A stretch of 64,000 bases of DNA from a bacterium (GTDB lineage: Bacteria; Verrucomicrobiota; Verrucomicrobiia; Verrucomicrobiales; Akkermansiaceae). The stretch spans positions 1 through 64,000 of the forward strand of contig JAAEZT010000016.1 of NCBI GenBank assembly GCA_018222765.1, given 5' to 3'. The position numbers and the translations under genes were made by a program. Position 1 is the first letter of the stretch. Every line of letters begins with the position of its first letter. This document shows, in pieces, positions 9,351 through 18,204 of this stretch. The notes beneath the pieces were generated by a model that searched no databases, had not been told where the DNA came from, and was given only the letters and a program-made list of their open reading frames with translations.

Positions 9351-9866
9351 CTAGCGTGTCGATCCTTTGAGCCAATCCACAATTTTCTGGTCATCGCCGT
9401 CGGATGCCCAGACTCGACGGAGAAAGTCTGCCGCGTGAATTTCACCCTGTTCCCGGAGGAATTTTCGATCACCACCGCAGCTGAACATAACGTCGGGGTG
9501 CAGCTCGCCGGCCAACTTGGCCCGGGCTTTGGTGAGGATGCGGGGGAGGTAGGCGATTCCGCCAATTTCCTCGCCAAATGAGGGAAGCTCGTCTCTGCCC
9601 ACTTCCAGATCACTTGGTTTGCCATTTTGCACCACCTCAAAATAATCCCGTCGAACTGCTGCGATCAGGAGGGCGGCACTCTCAGAGGGGGCGCCTTCGT
9701 CCACAAAATCCTCCACGAAGTCGAAAAGTTCCCGTGGTTTATATCCGATTGAGGCCAAAAAGGCCAAGTCGGCGTCGCGATAGTAGGAGTGGAAGTCGTG
9801 ATTGCCCTCGTGATAGATTGCAACACAGCGGCGGTATAATTCGAGGAATGATTCGTCCCAAGTCAT
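9351..9866 (-). CDS. DUF5069-like protein
   Basis: Cytoplasmic protein of about 171 residues with no signal peptide. The segment 'GGIAYLPRILTKARAKLAGE' matches the 'LPR-x-x-x-K-x-R-x-x-L-x-G' signature of DUF5069, a small family of unknown function common in Verrucomicrobiota. The first half (aspartate- and tyrosine-rich, 'HDFHSYYRDADLAFL') is not familiar. The ATG at 9866 is preferred over the TTG at 9887. Twelve bases upstream of that ATG is a perfect 6-bp inverted repeat (GCCTCT/AGAGGC, 9878-9894), preceded on the coding strand by TTGACA (9900-9895), perhaps a control site. Confidence 0.6.
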   Translation of the reverse strand: MTWDESFLELYRRCVAIYHEGNHDFHSYYRDADLAFLASIGYKPRELFDFVEDFVDEGAPSESAALLIAAVRRDYFEVVQNGKPSDLEVGRDELPSFGEEIGGIAYLPRILTKARAKLAGELHPDVMFSCGGDRKFLREQGEIHAADFLRRVWASDGDDQKIVDWLKGSTR

Positions 9867-9920
9867 GATCTCAATTTGCCTCTGCAAAAGAGGCTGTCAA
9901 TCATTCTGAGGCGCTTACTG

Positions 9921-9950
9921 TTGACCCTTCGCGGAATAAAAAACTAGAAT
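9921..9950 (+). promoter_or_regulatory. Sigma70-type promoter for the two-lipoprotein operon
   Basis: TTGACC at 9921-9926 and TAGAAT at 9945-9950 are separated by 18 bases, each one mismatch from consensus. The predicted transcription start, about 7 bases past the -10 box, falls only 2-4 bases before the ATG at 9960, so the message would be leaderless or nearly so. Confidence 0.65.
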
Positions 9951-9959
9951 AGGTTACAG

Positions 9960-10304
9960 ATGGAGAAAATAATCATCCCATTCTTCTCTCTTGGCATCGC
10001 AGTCATGGGGCTCAGCTCATGTGGGGAAAAAGAGACAGAGCTGGAGGTCAAGGAGTCCAAGCTGAGTGAGGAACTTGACCAAAAAAGAGAGAAGCTCAAC
10101 GAAATCGTGCGCGGCGTTGATGAACTGGAAACCGAAGATTACTCTGAAAAACTGGTTGAGGTGAACCTCAAGCTTGATGCGCTGACGCGGGCGCTTGAAT
10201 TTGAAAAAACGGAGCTGAAAAAATTATCGGCCGAGAAAAGGGGATTTGTGAAGAGGTTGGAGGATTATCGAAAGAAGTATTCGATGGGGGAGGATCAAGA
10301 CTAA
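9960..10304 (+). CDS. Small coiled-coil lipoprotein
   Basis: 114 residues. A lipoprotein signal peptide ends in LSSC (Cys21), so the mature protein is membrane-anchored. The rest (25-110) is a continuous heptad-like helix rich in E, K and L, with no catalytic motif. It shares this plan (lipobox, then coiled coil) with the next gene, 16 bases downstream, and the two look like an operon of related surface proteins. Function unknown. Confidence 0.75.
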   Translation: MEKIIIPFFSLGIAVMGLSSCGEKETELEVKESKLSEELDQKREKLNEIVRGVDELETEDYSEKLVEVNLKLDALTRALEFEKTELKKLSAEKRGFVKRLEDYRKKYSMGEDQD

Positions 10305-10320
10305 CGTCGTCACTACGAAA

Positions 10321-11247
10321 ATGAAAAACTTGACCTTTGAAAATATTGGAATGGTAGGGGCTCTTGGCCTAATGTCCTTCTTTTTGTGGTCTTGTGAAAA
10401 TGCGGACGATATCCAGAAGTTGGAAGAGTCAATTGATAGCATCAAAGAGTCCTTGGTCGATGTAGAATCCCGGCTGAAGGAAGAGGAAGAGAATCTGGCC
10501 AAGTTTAAAAAATGGAAAGGAGTCGAAGAGCGCTATCAAGCATCTTCCACCAAGTTTGAGGCTGTCGAAAGTGAGCTGAAGTTGGTAAAGGAAAAGACGA
10601 AGGAAGTTTCGATTGCTCTCAAGGCCGCGTCGCTGGATTTCTTTAAGTATCGTAACCGATATCGTAGCATGGTCCGGGCAAAGGCCAAGGGGACTTTGAT
10701 TGACCTGTCCTCTGTGAAAGGGGCGGAATACAAGAATGTTAGAATTAGCCGGATTACTCCATTGGAGTTGCGTGTTCTCCTGCCATCCGGTCCAAAGGGT
10801 GTTCCATACGCGCTTCTCCCTGAAGAACATCAACATCGATTTCAATTTAGTGATGAGGAAGCCAACGCTTATCGTCAAGCTGTGGCGAAGTTGCGAATTG
10901 CCCGGGCCAGGGCAAACAGGGTCATCGATGCCGATAAGGAAAATGAAGAGGCTATTTCCCAACTCACTGAGAATGCTGCTGCAATTGCTGATAAAAAATC
11001 CCAAATTGCGTCATTGACCCGCAGAATCAAGGCGAAGGAACTTGAGGCGGAACGATTGGAGTCCTTATCCCGGCAATGGCAGACAGAGGAAAATAATTCC
11101 AAAAGGAGGGGGAAGAAATATTCTGCGAATTCGCGGGCGACAAAAGCGAGTGATGAAGCCAATAAAATCCGGTTGGCTATCTTGAGAGCGAAAGAAATGG
11201 TTCTTCAACTCCGCTTTGAAATCGGGCAACTGTTGAAGGTGAATTAA
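10321..11247 (+). CDS. Coiled-coil lipoprotein with a central SH3-like domain
   Basis: 308 residues. Lipobox LWSC (Cys25), a first coiled coil (27-105), a small beta-rich domain (about 122-182) and a second coiled coil (185-300). The central part has the pattern 'Y-K-N-V-R-I-S-R-I-T-P' followed by 'V-P-Y-A-L-L-P-E-E-H-Q', the short module widespread in exported proteins of Verrucomicrobiota and Planctomycetota, where it follows the text 'YknV.V..v...gl.i.h..G...i.f..LP..lq'. Role unknown; a cell-envelope scaffold is an inference. Second gene of the operon started at 9960. Confidence 0.75.
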   Translation: MKNLTFENIGMVGALGLMSFFLWSCENADDIQKLEESIDSIKESLVDVESRLKEEEENLAKFKKWKGVEERYQASSTKFEAVESELKLVKEKTKEVSIALKAASLDFFKYRNRYRSMVRAKAKGTLIDLSSVKGAEYKNVRISRITPLELRVLLPSGPKGVPYALLPEEHQHRFQFSDEEANAYRQAVAKLRIARARANRVIDADKENEEAISQLTENAAAIADKKSQIASLTRRIKAKELEAERLESLSRQWQTEENNSKRRGKKYSANSRATKASDEANKIRLAILRAKEMVLQLRFEIGQLLKVN

Positions 11248-11255
11248 GCTTCTTT

Positions 11256-11963
11256 TTATTGGGAGTAGAGATCTTTGTTCGAAGCGGAAAATTCAACCTT
11301 TAGCTTGAGATCAAGTCCCGACAGGTCCACGAGTTGGGCTTTGCCGAATTTCCATTGACCATTGGTCCCGTCGTGTGGAAATCCCAGGAGGAGATGGAGG
11401 GCGTCTTCGGTAACCTTGGTGTTGTTACTTGTCGCTTCGTAGTAAAAAGTCCGCAGGCTGGATTGTTGGGAATCGCGCTGGAAGAGTTTGGGGTCGAGAT
11501 AGGCGACTGTTTGAGTCGGGAGATGTTCCACCCGGAGATCGGGATATCCGGACCGTTGTTGTTTTCCTGTCGAAGTCGGCGGAATCTGGCAGGAAAAATC
11601 AGGGAGAGCATCGAGCCCGGACTTTAAGGCGTTTTCGAAAAGTGCCGAAACTTCGTTGATGCGTCTTTTTTCATGGGCTGGTGAACCTTCCAGGCTCAGT
11701 TCTTCGCGGACTTGGGTCGATATTTTGGTGACTGCTTTCGAGATTGCCTGATGCGCGGGATTGCCGGAATCCAAGGGGATTACCCTGGTCCCGGTGGTCT
11801 GAGTCATGACCGTTTTCAATGGAATGCGCTTTCCTGAGTCGGTGGCGATATCGATCCAGGGAGTCGTGGATTCAGCCGCTGGAGATTTCCACAAGAAGTG
11901 CCCACCCAATCCACCAAGAGTGAGTGCTGCCAGAATAACAAGGAGTTGAGGAAAGCCGTTCAT
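11256..11963 (-). CDS. Exported or membrane-anchored protein of unknown function
   Basis: 235 residues. One N-terminal hydrophobic segment (residues 5-25, with a glycine-rich LGGLGGHFLW stretch) acts as signal or anchor; the remainder is hydrophilic and should lie outside the cytoplasm. I recognise no domain. It converges on the lipoprotein operon with only 8 bases between stops, and lies downstream of tal after a terminator, so it is probably transcribed alone. Confidence 0.65.
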   Translation of the reverse strand: MNGFPQLLVILAALTLGGLGGHFLWKSPAAESTTPWIDIATDSGKRIPLKTVMTQTTGTRVIPLDSGNPAHQAISKAVTKISTQVREELSLEGSPAHEKRRINEVSALFENALKSGLDALPDFSCQIPPTSTGKQQRSGYPDLRVEHLPTQTVAYLDPKLFQRDSQQSSLRTFYYEATSNNTKVTEDALHLLLGFPHDGTNGQWKFGKAQLVDLSGLDLKLKVEFSASNKDLYSQ

Positions 11964-12004
11964 TGAAGGCGTAAGTTAGTCGATTCATCCCTCCTGTGGA
12001 AAGT

Positions 12005-12034
12005 AAAAGGGACAAGCCGCAGCCTGTCCCTTTT
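12005..12034 (-). terminator. Terminator of tal
   Basis: A perfect 10-bp inverted repeat, AAAAGGGACA (12005-12014) and TGTCCCTTTT (12025-12034), with a 10-base loop. Read on the minus strand it begins 28 bases after the tal stop and ends in T residues. Confidence 0.8.
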
Positions 12035-12062
12035 GATGAGTCGGTTGAATGAAGAATCAACT

Positions 12063-13016
12063 CTAAACCATGGAAGCGATCAGTTGCTCCAGCTTGTCGA
12101 TGTCGGCCGAGAAGGCCCGGATTCCCTGGGCTGTCTTTTCAGTTGCCATGGCGTCTTCGTTGAATGCAAAGCGGAAGGCTTTTTCATCGAGTGAGACTTT
12201 TTCGAGGTCGCAATCGGGATTGTTGCCATTGAGTTTTTGCTCCAGAGGGCCGTCGCTGTTTTGCAGTTCCTCAAGGAGTCCCGGTGAGATGGTGAGGAGG
12301 TCGCATCCGGCCAGAGAAGTAATCTGCCCAATGTTACGGAAGGAGGCTCCCATGACTTCGGTTTTGTAGCCGAATTTTTTGTAGTAGTTGTAAATTTTGG
12401 ATACGGAAAGGACGCCGGGATCATTGTCGCCGGCATACTCTTCTCCGGTCTCCTTTTTGAACCAATCATAAATACGCCCAACAAAGGGTGAGATGAGTTG
12501 TACTCCGGCTTCGGCACAGGCCACAGCTTGGGCAAAGGCGAAAAGGAGAGTCAGGTTGCAGTGGATGCCTTCCTTTTCCAATTCCTCGGCGGCTTTAATA
12601 CCCTCCCAGGTGGAAGCGATTTTGATGAGAATACGGTCCTTGGAAATGCCTTCTTTTTCGTAGGCGGCGATGAGTTCCTTGGCTTTGGCGATGGTGCCGG
12701 CAGTGTCGAAAGAAAGACGGGCGTCGACTTCGGTGGAAACACGTCCAGGAACGATCTTAAGAATTTCCAGGCCAAAGAGAATGAGCACACGATCCATAAT
12801 CGCTTCGATCAGGGCATCACCGGAAAGACCGGAGTCCTTGTGCTCGGCAACCGCTTTTTCGACGATTGATTTGTATTCAGGCTTGCTGGCAGCTTGAAGG
12901 ATCAGAGAAGGGTTGGTGGTAGCGTCCTGAGGCTGATATTCCTGCATCGAGGCGAAATCACCAGTGTCGGCGACAACTGTGGTGAATTCTTTGAGGCTGT
13001 CGAGTTGAGATGACAT
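12063..13016 (-). CDS. tal: Transaldolase
   Basis: Transfers a dihydroxyacetone unit between sedoheptulose 7-phosphate and glyceraldehyde 3-phosphate in the non-oxidative pentose phosphate pathway. 317 residues from the ATG at 13016, exactly the length of E. coli TalB. The Schiff-base lysine is K132 in '[13 protein letters not shown]', and 'DATTNPSL' near residue 31 and 'NLTLLF' are family signatures. The frame is open to 13139, but the added residues are not conserved in the family. It complements gnd at 37 kb: both belong to the pentose phosphate pathway but are not linked. Confidence 0.97.
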   Translation of the reverse strand: MSSQLDSLKEFTTVVADTGDFASMQEYQPQDATTNPSLILQAASKPEYKSIVEKAVAEHKDSGLSGDALIEAIMDRVLILFGLEILKIVPGRVSTEVDARLSFDTAGTIAKAKELIAAYEKEGISKDRILIKIASTWEGIKAAEELEKEGIHCNLTLLFAFAQAVACAEAGVQLISPFVGRIYDWFKKETGEEYAGDNDPGVLSVSKIYNYYKKFGYKTEVMGASFRNIGQITSLAGCDLLTISPGLLEELQNSDGPLEQKLNGNNPDCDLEKVSLDEKAFRFAFNEDAMATEKTAQGIRAFSADIDKLEQLIASMV

Positions 13017-13202
13017 AACGAGGTTTGAATGCCCACAATGACGGGGAGAGGCAAGCATTTCTTGAAATAGTCTCTTTTCCCACGTGTTCCATCTTCGGAC
13101 GGTTACCAAGAAAGCATCCTTGGTATTTGGGAGCGGCAACCGGAAGAGATGAGCTAAATTGAGCGGCTCAGGTGGTTGAATCTCTGGTTTCTCAAAGGAA
13201 TC

Positions 13203-13508
13203 TTACTCGATCTCTTTGGCTTCCATAGCCGCAGTGTACTGGCGCTCCTCGTCGTGCGAATGGATACGGAGGTTAACCTGCACTCCTTCACGCTCGGCGG
13301 CGGCTTTGATCATGCTGCGGATGGTAGAGGCAGTGAAACCCTGGCGTCCGATGAGTGTAGCGACATCCGGCTGGCTCAGAACGAGTCGGAAGTTCACTTT
13401 GTTTTCGCCTGAATTCCCAATCCGAAGTTCGGCGAGTTTGGGGTCTTTGATGAATTGTAGGGCGATATATTGGATGAAGTCCTTAATTTGTGCGGTGATC
13501 TGGTCCAT
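13203..13508 (-). CDS. khpA: KH-domain RNA-binding protein KhpA
   Basis: Small RNA chaperone-like protein, 101 residues, with one type II KH domain whose RNA-contact loop GxxG reads GRQG (54-57). KhpA proteins bind structured RNAs and in some bacteria affect division and cell size. It lies 126 bases downstream of ffh on the same strand. In many bacteria ffh, rpsP and khpA are adjacent; here rpsP is absent from the gap, and rimM and trmD do not follow. The C-terminal extension past the KH fold is acidic. Confidence 0.88.
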   Translation of the reverse strand: MDQITAQIKDFIQYIALQFIKDPKLAELRIGNSGENKVNFRLVLSQPDVATLIGRQGFTASTIRSMIKAAAEREGVQVNLRIHSHDEERQYTAAMEAKEIE

Positions 13509-13634
13509 AGTGAAAGGTTTTGCAGGAGTGTGAGATGTGCGAGAGAGAATGAACAGGAATATTTCCAGAGTAGACGGAAGGTCGAGCTTTTGGCTATTCC
13601 GGCGAGATGATGAAAGATGGCGCTTCTATTTACC

Positions 13635-15089
13635 TTAAAAAGGCATCTTAGGACCTTTGCCTTTTCCGCCGCCAAGGAGGTCTTCGAGGCCGTCCATGCC
13701 TTTCATGTCGGGCATCCCTTTTCCAGCTCCGCCACCCATTAGGCCGTCCATGCCTCCGCCGCCGCCCATACCGCCGAGTTGCTTCATCATATCCTTCATT
13801 TTGCCTTTGGACTTCATCATTTTCTGCATCTGGCCGAACTGCTTGAGGAGCTGGTTGACTTGCAGGAGAGTAGTGCCGGAGCCATTGGCGATGCGCTTGC
13901 GGCGGGGAGCCTTAATAATGATGGGTTTGGCGCGTTCTTTTTTGGTCATGGAAAGCACGATGGCTTCCATTTGCTTGATTCGTCCGTCGCTGAGGGCTCC
14001 GGTGGGGAGTTGCTTTTTGATTTTGTTGAAGCCGGGAAGCATGCCGAGGAGGCCTTCGAGTGGTCCCAGATTTTGGATCATTTTCATCTGATCGAGGAAA
14101 TCATTAAAGTCGAACTTCCCTGACTGAAGCCGCTTGGCGGACTTCATCGCTTCCTTTTCGTCGATCTTGTCGGCGACCTGCTCAACCATGGTGACCACGT
14201 CCCCCATGCCTAGGATGCGGTCGGCCATGCGGTTGGGATGGAATTCGGCGAGGTCGTCGATTTTTTCCCCTTCACCGATGTATTTGATTGGGCGTCCGGT
14301 CACGGCGCGCATTGAGAGGGCGGCACCGCCGCGGGCGTCACCGTCGAGTTTGGTCAGGATTAGGCCGGTGATGCCGATTTCCTGATCGAAAGTCTGGGCC
14401 ACCGAGACGGCCTGCTGACCGGTGGCAGAGTCGGCGACGAGGAGGGTTTCCCCGGGTTTCAGGAATTTGTGGAGCTTCTTGAGTTCGTCGAGAAGCTGCG
14501 TGTCGAGTTCCTGGCGGCCGGCGGTGTCGAAGATGACGACCGTGCCATTTTGGGTCTTACTCCACTTCAGCGCCTTCTTGGCGACTTTGACGAGATCTTT
14601 TTCGGTAGGATCGGGAGTGTAGCAGGGAACGTCGACCTGCTCGGCGAGTTTGGCCAGTTGGTCGATGGCCGCCGGTCGATAGAGGTCGAGCGCAACGAGA
14701 AGGGGACGACGGCCTTCTTTCTTGAGGCGGAGCGCGAGCTTGGCGGCGGTGGTGGTTTTACCGGCACCGTTGAGACCGCAAAGAAGGACGTATCCGGGGG
14801 CGTTGAGATTAATGGGGGCCTGGTCGCCACCGAGGAGGTTGGTGAGCTCGTCCTGGAAGATTTTGACGATCTGTTCTCCGGGTTTGACCGACTTAAGAAC
14901 GTCGGTTCCTTGGGCCTTGATGCTGACGTTGGCGATGAATTCCTTGACGACGCCGAGTTCGACATCCGCTTCGAGTAGGGCGAGACGAACTTCGCGCAGT
15001 GAGTCGGCGATATTCTTCTCCGAGATCTTTCCGACGCCACGCAGGTTACGGAATGATTTGTCGAGGCTTTCAGCGAGATTGGAAAACAT
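13635..15089 (-). CDS. ffh: Signal recognition particle GTPase Ffh
   Basis: Binds signal sequences of nascent membrane proteins and 4.5S RNA, and delivers them to FtsY. 484 residues from the ATG at 15089 (MFSNLAESLDKSF). N domain 1-95; G domain with P-loop GLNGAGKTT (105-113), DTAGRQ and TKLDGDARGGA; M domain with 'GSGTTLLQVNQLLKQF' as RNA-binding helix, then a long Gly-Met-rich tail ending in KGPKMPF. The second methionine is chosen because family alignments begin there. Upstream of khpA on the same strand. Confidence 0.97.
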   Translation of the reverse strand: MFSNLAESLDKSFRNLRGVGKISEKNIADSLREVRLALLEADVELGVVKEFIANVSIKAQGTDVLKSVKPGEQIVKIFQDELTNLLGGDQAPINLNAPGYVLLCGLNGAGKTTTAAKLALRLKKEGRRPLLVALDLYRPAAIDQLAKLAEQVDVPCYTPDPTEKDLVKVAKKALKWSKTQNGTVVIFDTAGRQELDTQLLDELKKLHKFLKPGETLLVADSATGQQAVSVAQTFDQEIGITGLILTKLDGDARGGAALSMRAVTGRPIKYIGEGEKIDDLAEFHPNRMADRILGMGDVVTMVEQVADKIDEKEAMKSAKRLQSGKFDFNDFLDQMKMIQNLGPLEGLLGMLPGFNKIKKQLPTGALSDGRIKQMEAIVLSMTKKERAKPIIIKAPRRKRIANGSGTTLLQVNQLLKQFGQMQKMMKSKGKMKDMMKQLGGMGGGGGMDGLMGGGAGKGMPDMKGMDGLEDLLGGGKGKGPKMPF

Positions 15090-15181
15090 GAGAGGGACCA
15101 TAGTCAGACCGGCCACAACTGCAAGCCGTAGGACGCAGGTCTTTGATTGATCTGCCGGGAATGCCTCGTAGACTCCAGACT

Positions 15182-15553
15182 ATGTTGAAAACACTCGCGA
15201 TTCTCGCCTTTGCCGCCCTGCCGTTGTCCGCTGATGTCTATGAACTCCGGACGTATACTGCCAATGAAGGAAAAATGGACGATCTTTTGACCCGCTTTCG
15301 CGATCACACCCTAGCGATCTTTGAAAGTCATGGGATGAAGAATATTGGCTACTGGTTGACGGAAGGGGACGACAAAAAGCTGGTTTACATCATCAGTCAC
15401 AAGGATCGTGATGCAGCCAAGGCCAGTTGGGCGGCTTTTCGAAAGGACCCCAAATGGCAGGCTGCTTTTAAGGCTTCAAAGGTCAGCGGCAAGTTAGTAA
15501 AAAAGGTTGAGAGCCAGTTTCTCACCGCGACCGATTTCTCGAAACTGAAGTAA
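15182..15553 (+). CDS. Exported NIPSNAP-family protein
   Basis: 123 residues. A signal peptide (MLKTLAILAFAALPLSA) precedes one NIPSNAP domain (PF07978): 'YELRTYTANEGKMDDLLTRF' at its start and a central W and HKD pattern are characteristic of this dimeric alpha/beta-barrel fold. Exported NIPSNAP proteins are common in Verrucomicrobiota and Planctomycetota; function unknown. The ATG at 15182 is chosen because it begins the signal peptide; an in-frame start at 15143 would put 13 residues in front of it. Divergent from ffh with a short shared promoter region. Confidence 0.85.
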   Translation: MLKTLAILAFAALPLSADVYELRTYTANEGKMDDLLTRFRDHTLAIFESHGMKNIGYWLTEGDDKKLVYIISHKDRDAAKASWAAFRKDPKWQAAFKASKVSGKLVKKVESQFLTATDFSKLK

Positions 15554-15630
15554 TTTATCTTGGTGGTGATAAAGCGACCCTCTTTTTGTAGTGGAAGCTG
15601 GATGATTCCGCCGTCATTCTTTTCATTGTT

Positions 15631-16254
15631 ATGAATACATCAATAATTGCCTCGCTTATGGGCGCTTTGGGAATAACCGGCCTCGTTATTCTGGGGGTTG
15701 TCGTGCTTATGGCCTTTTACGGAATTGGACAATACAACGGCCTGGTGAAGCTCCGGAATCGCTTTCGCAATGCCTTCGCGCAGATCGATGTGCAGTTGAA
15801 ACGTCGTCATGATTTGATTCCGAATCTGGTCGAAACCGCAAAAGCCTATCTTTCACACGAGAAGGACACGCTGGAAGCCGTGATCAAGGCCCGTAATGCT
15901 GCTGAGTCGGCTCGTGAAGGGCTAAGTCCGGATAATGCCGCTGGTATGGAGAAGCTGATGGCTGCTGAAGGTGGACTGGGATCTGTTATGGGACGTTTGT
16001 TCGCCCTGTCGGAATCCTACCCTGATCTCAAGGCTAACGAGAACATGAAGCAGCTCAGCGAAGAACTCACCAGCACCGAGAACAAGGTGGCATACGCCCG
16101 TCAGGGATACAATGACTCGGTGATGGTCTACAATACCAAGCGTGAAGTCTTTCCGAGCAACATCATTGCGGGAATGTTTAACTTCAACGCCGGGGTGCTC
16201 TTCGAGGTGACTGATGAGTCCGAGCGCGAGGTGGTTAAAGTTGACTTCAGCTAA
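15631..16254 (+). CDS. lemA: LemA family protein
   Basis: 207 residues. One N-terminal membrane segment (about 8-30) is followed by a long three-helix bundle with the LemA signature 'YNGLVKLRNRFRNAFAQIDV' and 'LKRRHDLIPNLVE'. The role is not settled in any organism. Its stop overlaps the next ATG (TAATG), and LemA next to an M48 protease is a widely conserved pair, which suggests a joint role at the membrane. Confidence 0.93.
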   Translation: MNTSIIASLMGALGITGLVILGVVVLMAFYGIGQYNGLVKLRNRFRNAFAQIDVQLKRRHDLIPNLVETAKAYLSHEKDTLEAVIKARNAAESAREGLSPDNAAGMEKLMAAEGGLGSVMGRLFALSESYPDLKANENMKQLSEELTSTENKVAYARQGYNDSVMVYNTKREVFPSNIIAGMFNFNAGVLFEVTDESEREVVKVDFS

Positions 16255-18149
16255 TGGACTTTTTTGAAGCTCAGGAGCAGGCACAGAAAAGGACGAAATG
16301 GCTCGTCCTCTGGTTTGCCTTGGCCGTGATCGCTGTGGTCGCGGCGGTTGATTTTCTATTCTATTTATTTCTGGGACAGGAGATGGGAGAGGATCTCGTG
16401 CCCTTTTTGGGAATGGTCTCCTTCTCGACCGCCGGAATTATTGTGATTGCCAGTCTTTTCAAGACAATGCAGCTCGGGCGTGGCGGGGAAGTGGTCGCGC
16501 ATGATTTGGGTGGGCGATTGGTGATGCCGGGCTCGACGGATTTTCAGGAAAAGCGTTTGCTGAATATCGTTGAGGAAATGGCTATCGCTTCGGGGATGCC
16601 GGTTCCGCAGGTCTTCCTGATGGATGAGGAGGAGAGTATCAATGCCTTTGCCGCTGGGACCGAGCCGTCGAATGCGGTGATCGGAGTGACGCGGGGATGC
16701 GTGCAGCGTTTGACCCGTGAGGAACTGGAGGGTGTGATTGCCCATGAATTCAGCCATATCCTCAATGGTGATATGCGTTTGAATATGCGCCTAATGGGGA
16801 TCGTTTTCGGGCTCCTGGTGATTTCGATTATTGGCCGGGGGATGGTGGAAATGCTGCGCTATCAAAGTTTGGGACGCCGCCGGAACAGCAAGGAGGGCGG
16901 AGGAGCGCTACTTGCGCTCTTTTTGATTGGGCTGGGTCTTTTGGTAATTGGTTCCTTGGGAGTTCTTTTTGGGCGCTTGATCCAAGCGGGAATTTCGCGA
17001 CAACGGGAGTTTTTGGCGGATGCCTCGGCGGTGCAGTTCACACGCAATCCGGGTGGGATTTCGGGCGCATTGAAAAAAATCGGGGGGCTTGCGGGCTTGA
17101 CGAAGATGAAATCAGCGAAGGCCAGCGAAGCGAGCCACATGTTTTTCTCAAACGGGGGAATGTTCAGTTTCGGACTGGCAACCCACCCGCCACTGGATGT
17201 GCGAATCAAGGCGATTGAGAAAAACTGGGATGGAGAATTTTCGGAATCGGAGCTGAAGCCAGTGGCATCCGAGAGGGTGGAAGAGAGGCGAGAGAGGAAA
17301 TCGCCGTTTGAAGCGATCCCCGGAGGTGCGGTGATCGGATTGGCTGGGGCGATTGGTCAGGAAGATCATCGGCAGGTGGAGACCGGGCATAAGATTCATC
17401 AGGGGCTTTCCGAGTCCTGGAAGCGGGCGGCCCATGATCGTGACGAGGCTCAGGCACTCATTTTTGGACTTTTGCTTGCTGAAGATCATCAGGTGCAGAA
17501 AGCGGAAGTATCTTATCTTAAGCAATCGGCGGGCAAAGATGCTACGGAATTGGCTCTGCAGTGGCAAAGAGAGGTGACGGGTCTGCATTCCGCTCGCAAA
17601 ATCGTCCTAATCGATCTCGCTTTACCGACTTTGAGAAGCCTTGGAACGCAGGAATCTCAGCGATTCATTGAGATTTCCCGTTGGTTGATTGCCAGTGATT
17701 CCCAGATCGATCTTTTTGAGTTCATGATTCAGCGTGTGATTGAGCGTCATTTGGTGAGCTATTTCGAGCAGCGGGGATTTGGCAAGATTCGCTACCGGAA
17801 ATTGAGTCAGTTATACGATGAGGCCAATGTCCTGGTGTCTACCATGGCCGGAATTGGGGCTGAAAACGAAACCGAGGCCAAGGCGGCCTACTCAGCAGCG
17901 ATTAAGAATTGGCAGGGAAGCTTTACCATGCATGACCGGTCCCGACTGGACCAACTGGATGACATACTGAAGAAAATCGATCAGGCTTCTCCGAGGGTGA
18001 AAAAAGCGGTTCTCATGGCGTGCGCGCGAGCGGCTGCCAGCGATGGGGATTTGACCAATCGAGAGGCGGAATTGTTGCGAGCAATCGCCGATGCCCTCGG
18101 ATGTCCGGTGCCGCCCTTGATTTCGAATCTACAAGAAACGGAGAATTAG
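16254..18149 (+). CDS. M48-family membrane metalloprotease, HtpX-like, with a long C-terminal extension
   Basis: 631 residues, about twice the size of HtpX. Two N-terminal membrane segments (about 18-38 and 45-66), a zinc motif HEFSH at 164-168, two further membrane segments near 185-205 and 225-250, and the third-ligand region 'REFLADASAVQFTRNP'. After about residue 340 comes a soluble cytoplasmic extension: 'RVKKAVLMACARAAASDGDL...EAELLRAIADALGCP' near 585-625 resembles a TerB-type helical domain with its D-G-x-x-x-x-x-E pattern. Quality control of membrane proteins is the family role. Translationally coupled to lemA. Confidence 0.9.
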   Translation: MDFFEAQEQAQKRTKWLVLWFALAVIAVVAAVDFLFYLFLGQEMGEDLVPFLGMVSFSTAGIIVIASLFKTMQLGRGGEVVAHDLGGRLVMPGSTDFQEKRLLNIVEEMAIASGMPVPQVFLMDEEESINAFAAGTEPSNAVIGVTRGCVQRLTREELEGVIAHEFSHILNGDMRLNMRLMGIVFGLLVISIIGRGMVEMLRYQSLGRRRNSKEGGGALLALFLIGLGLLVIGSLGVLFGRLIQAGISRQREFLADASAVQFTRNPGGISGALKKIGGLAGLTKMKSAKASEASHMFFSNGGMFSFGLATHPPLDVRIKAIEKNWDGEFSESELKPVASERVEERRERKSPFEAIPGGAVIGLAGAIGQEDHRQVETGHKIHQGLSESWKRAAHDRDEAQALIFGLLLAEDHQVQKAEVSYLKQSAGKDATELALQWQREVTGLHSARKIVLIDLALPTLRSLGTQESQRFIEISRWLIASDSQIDLFEFMIQRVIERHLVSYFEQRGFGKIRYRKLSQLYDEANVLVSTMAGIGAENETEAKAAYSAAIKNWQGSFTMHDRSRLDQLDDILKKIDQASPRVKKAVLMACARAAASDGDLTNREAELLRAIADALGCPVPPLISNLQETEN

Positions 18150-18204
18150 GAAGGCTTGGGCTTGCAATTCGACCTTCTTAGCTGAGTTTTATCCCCGTAA
18201 TTCA

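Noticed and set aside
13104-13125. TACCAAG/CTTGGTA hairpin between khpA and tal as a terminator
   Set aside because: No T run follows on either strand.
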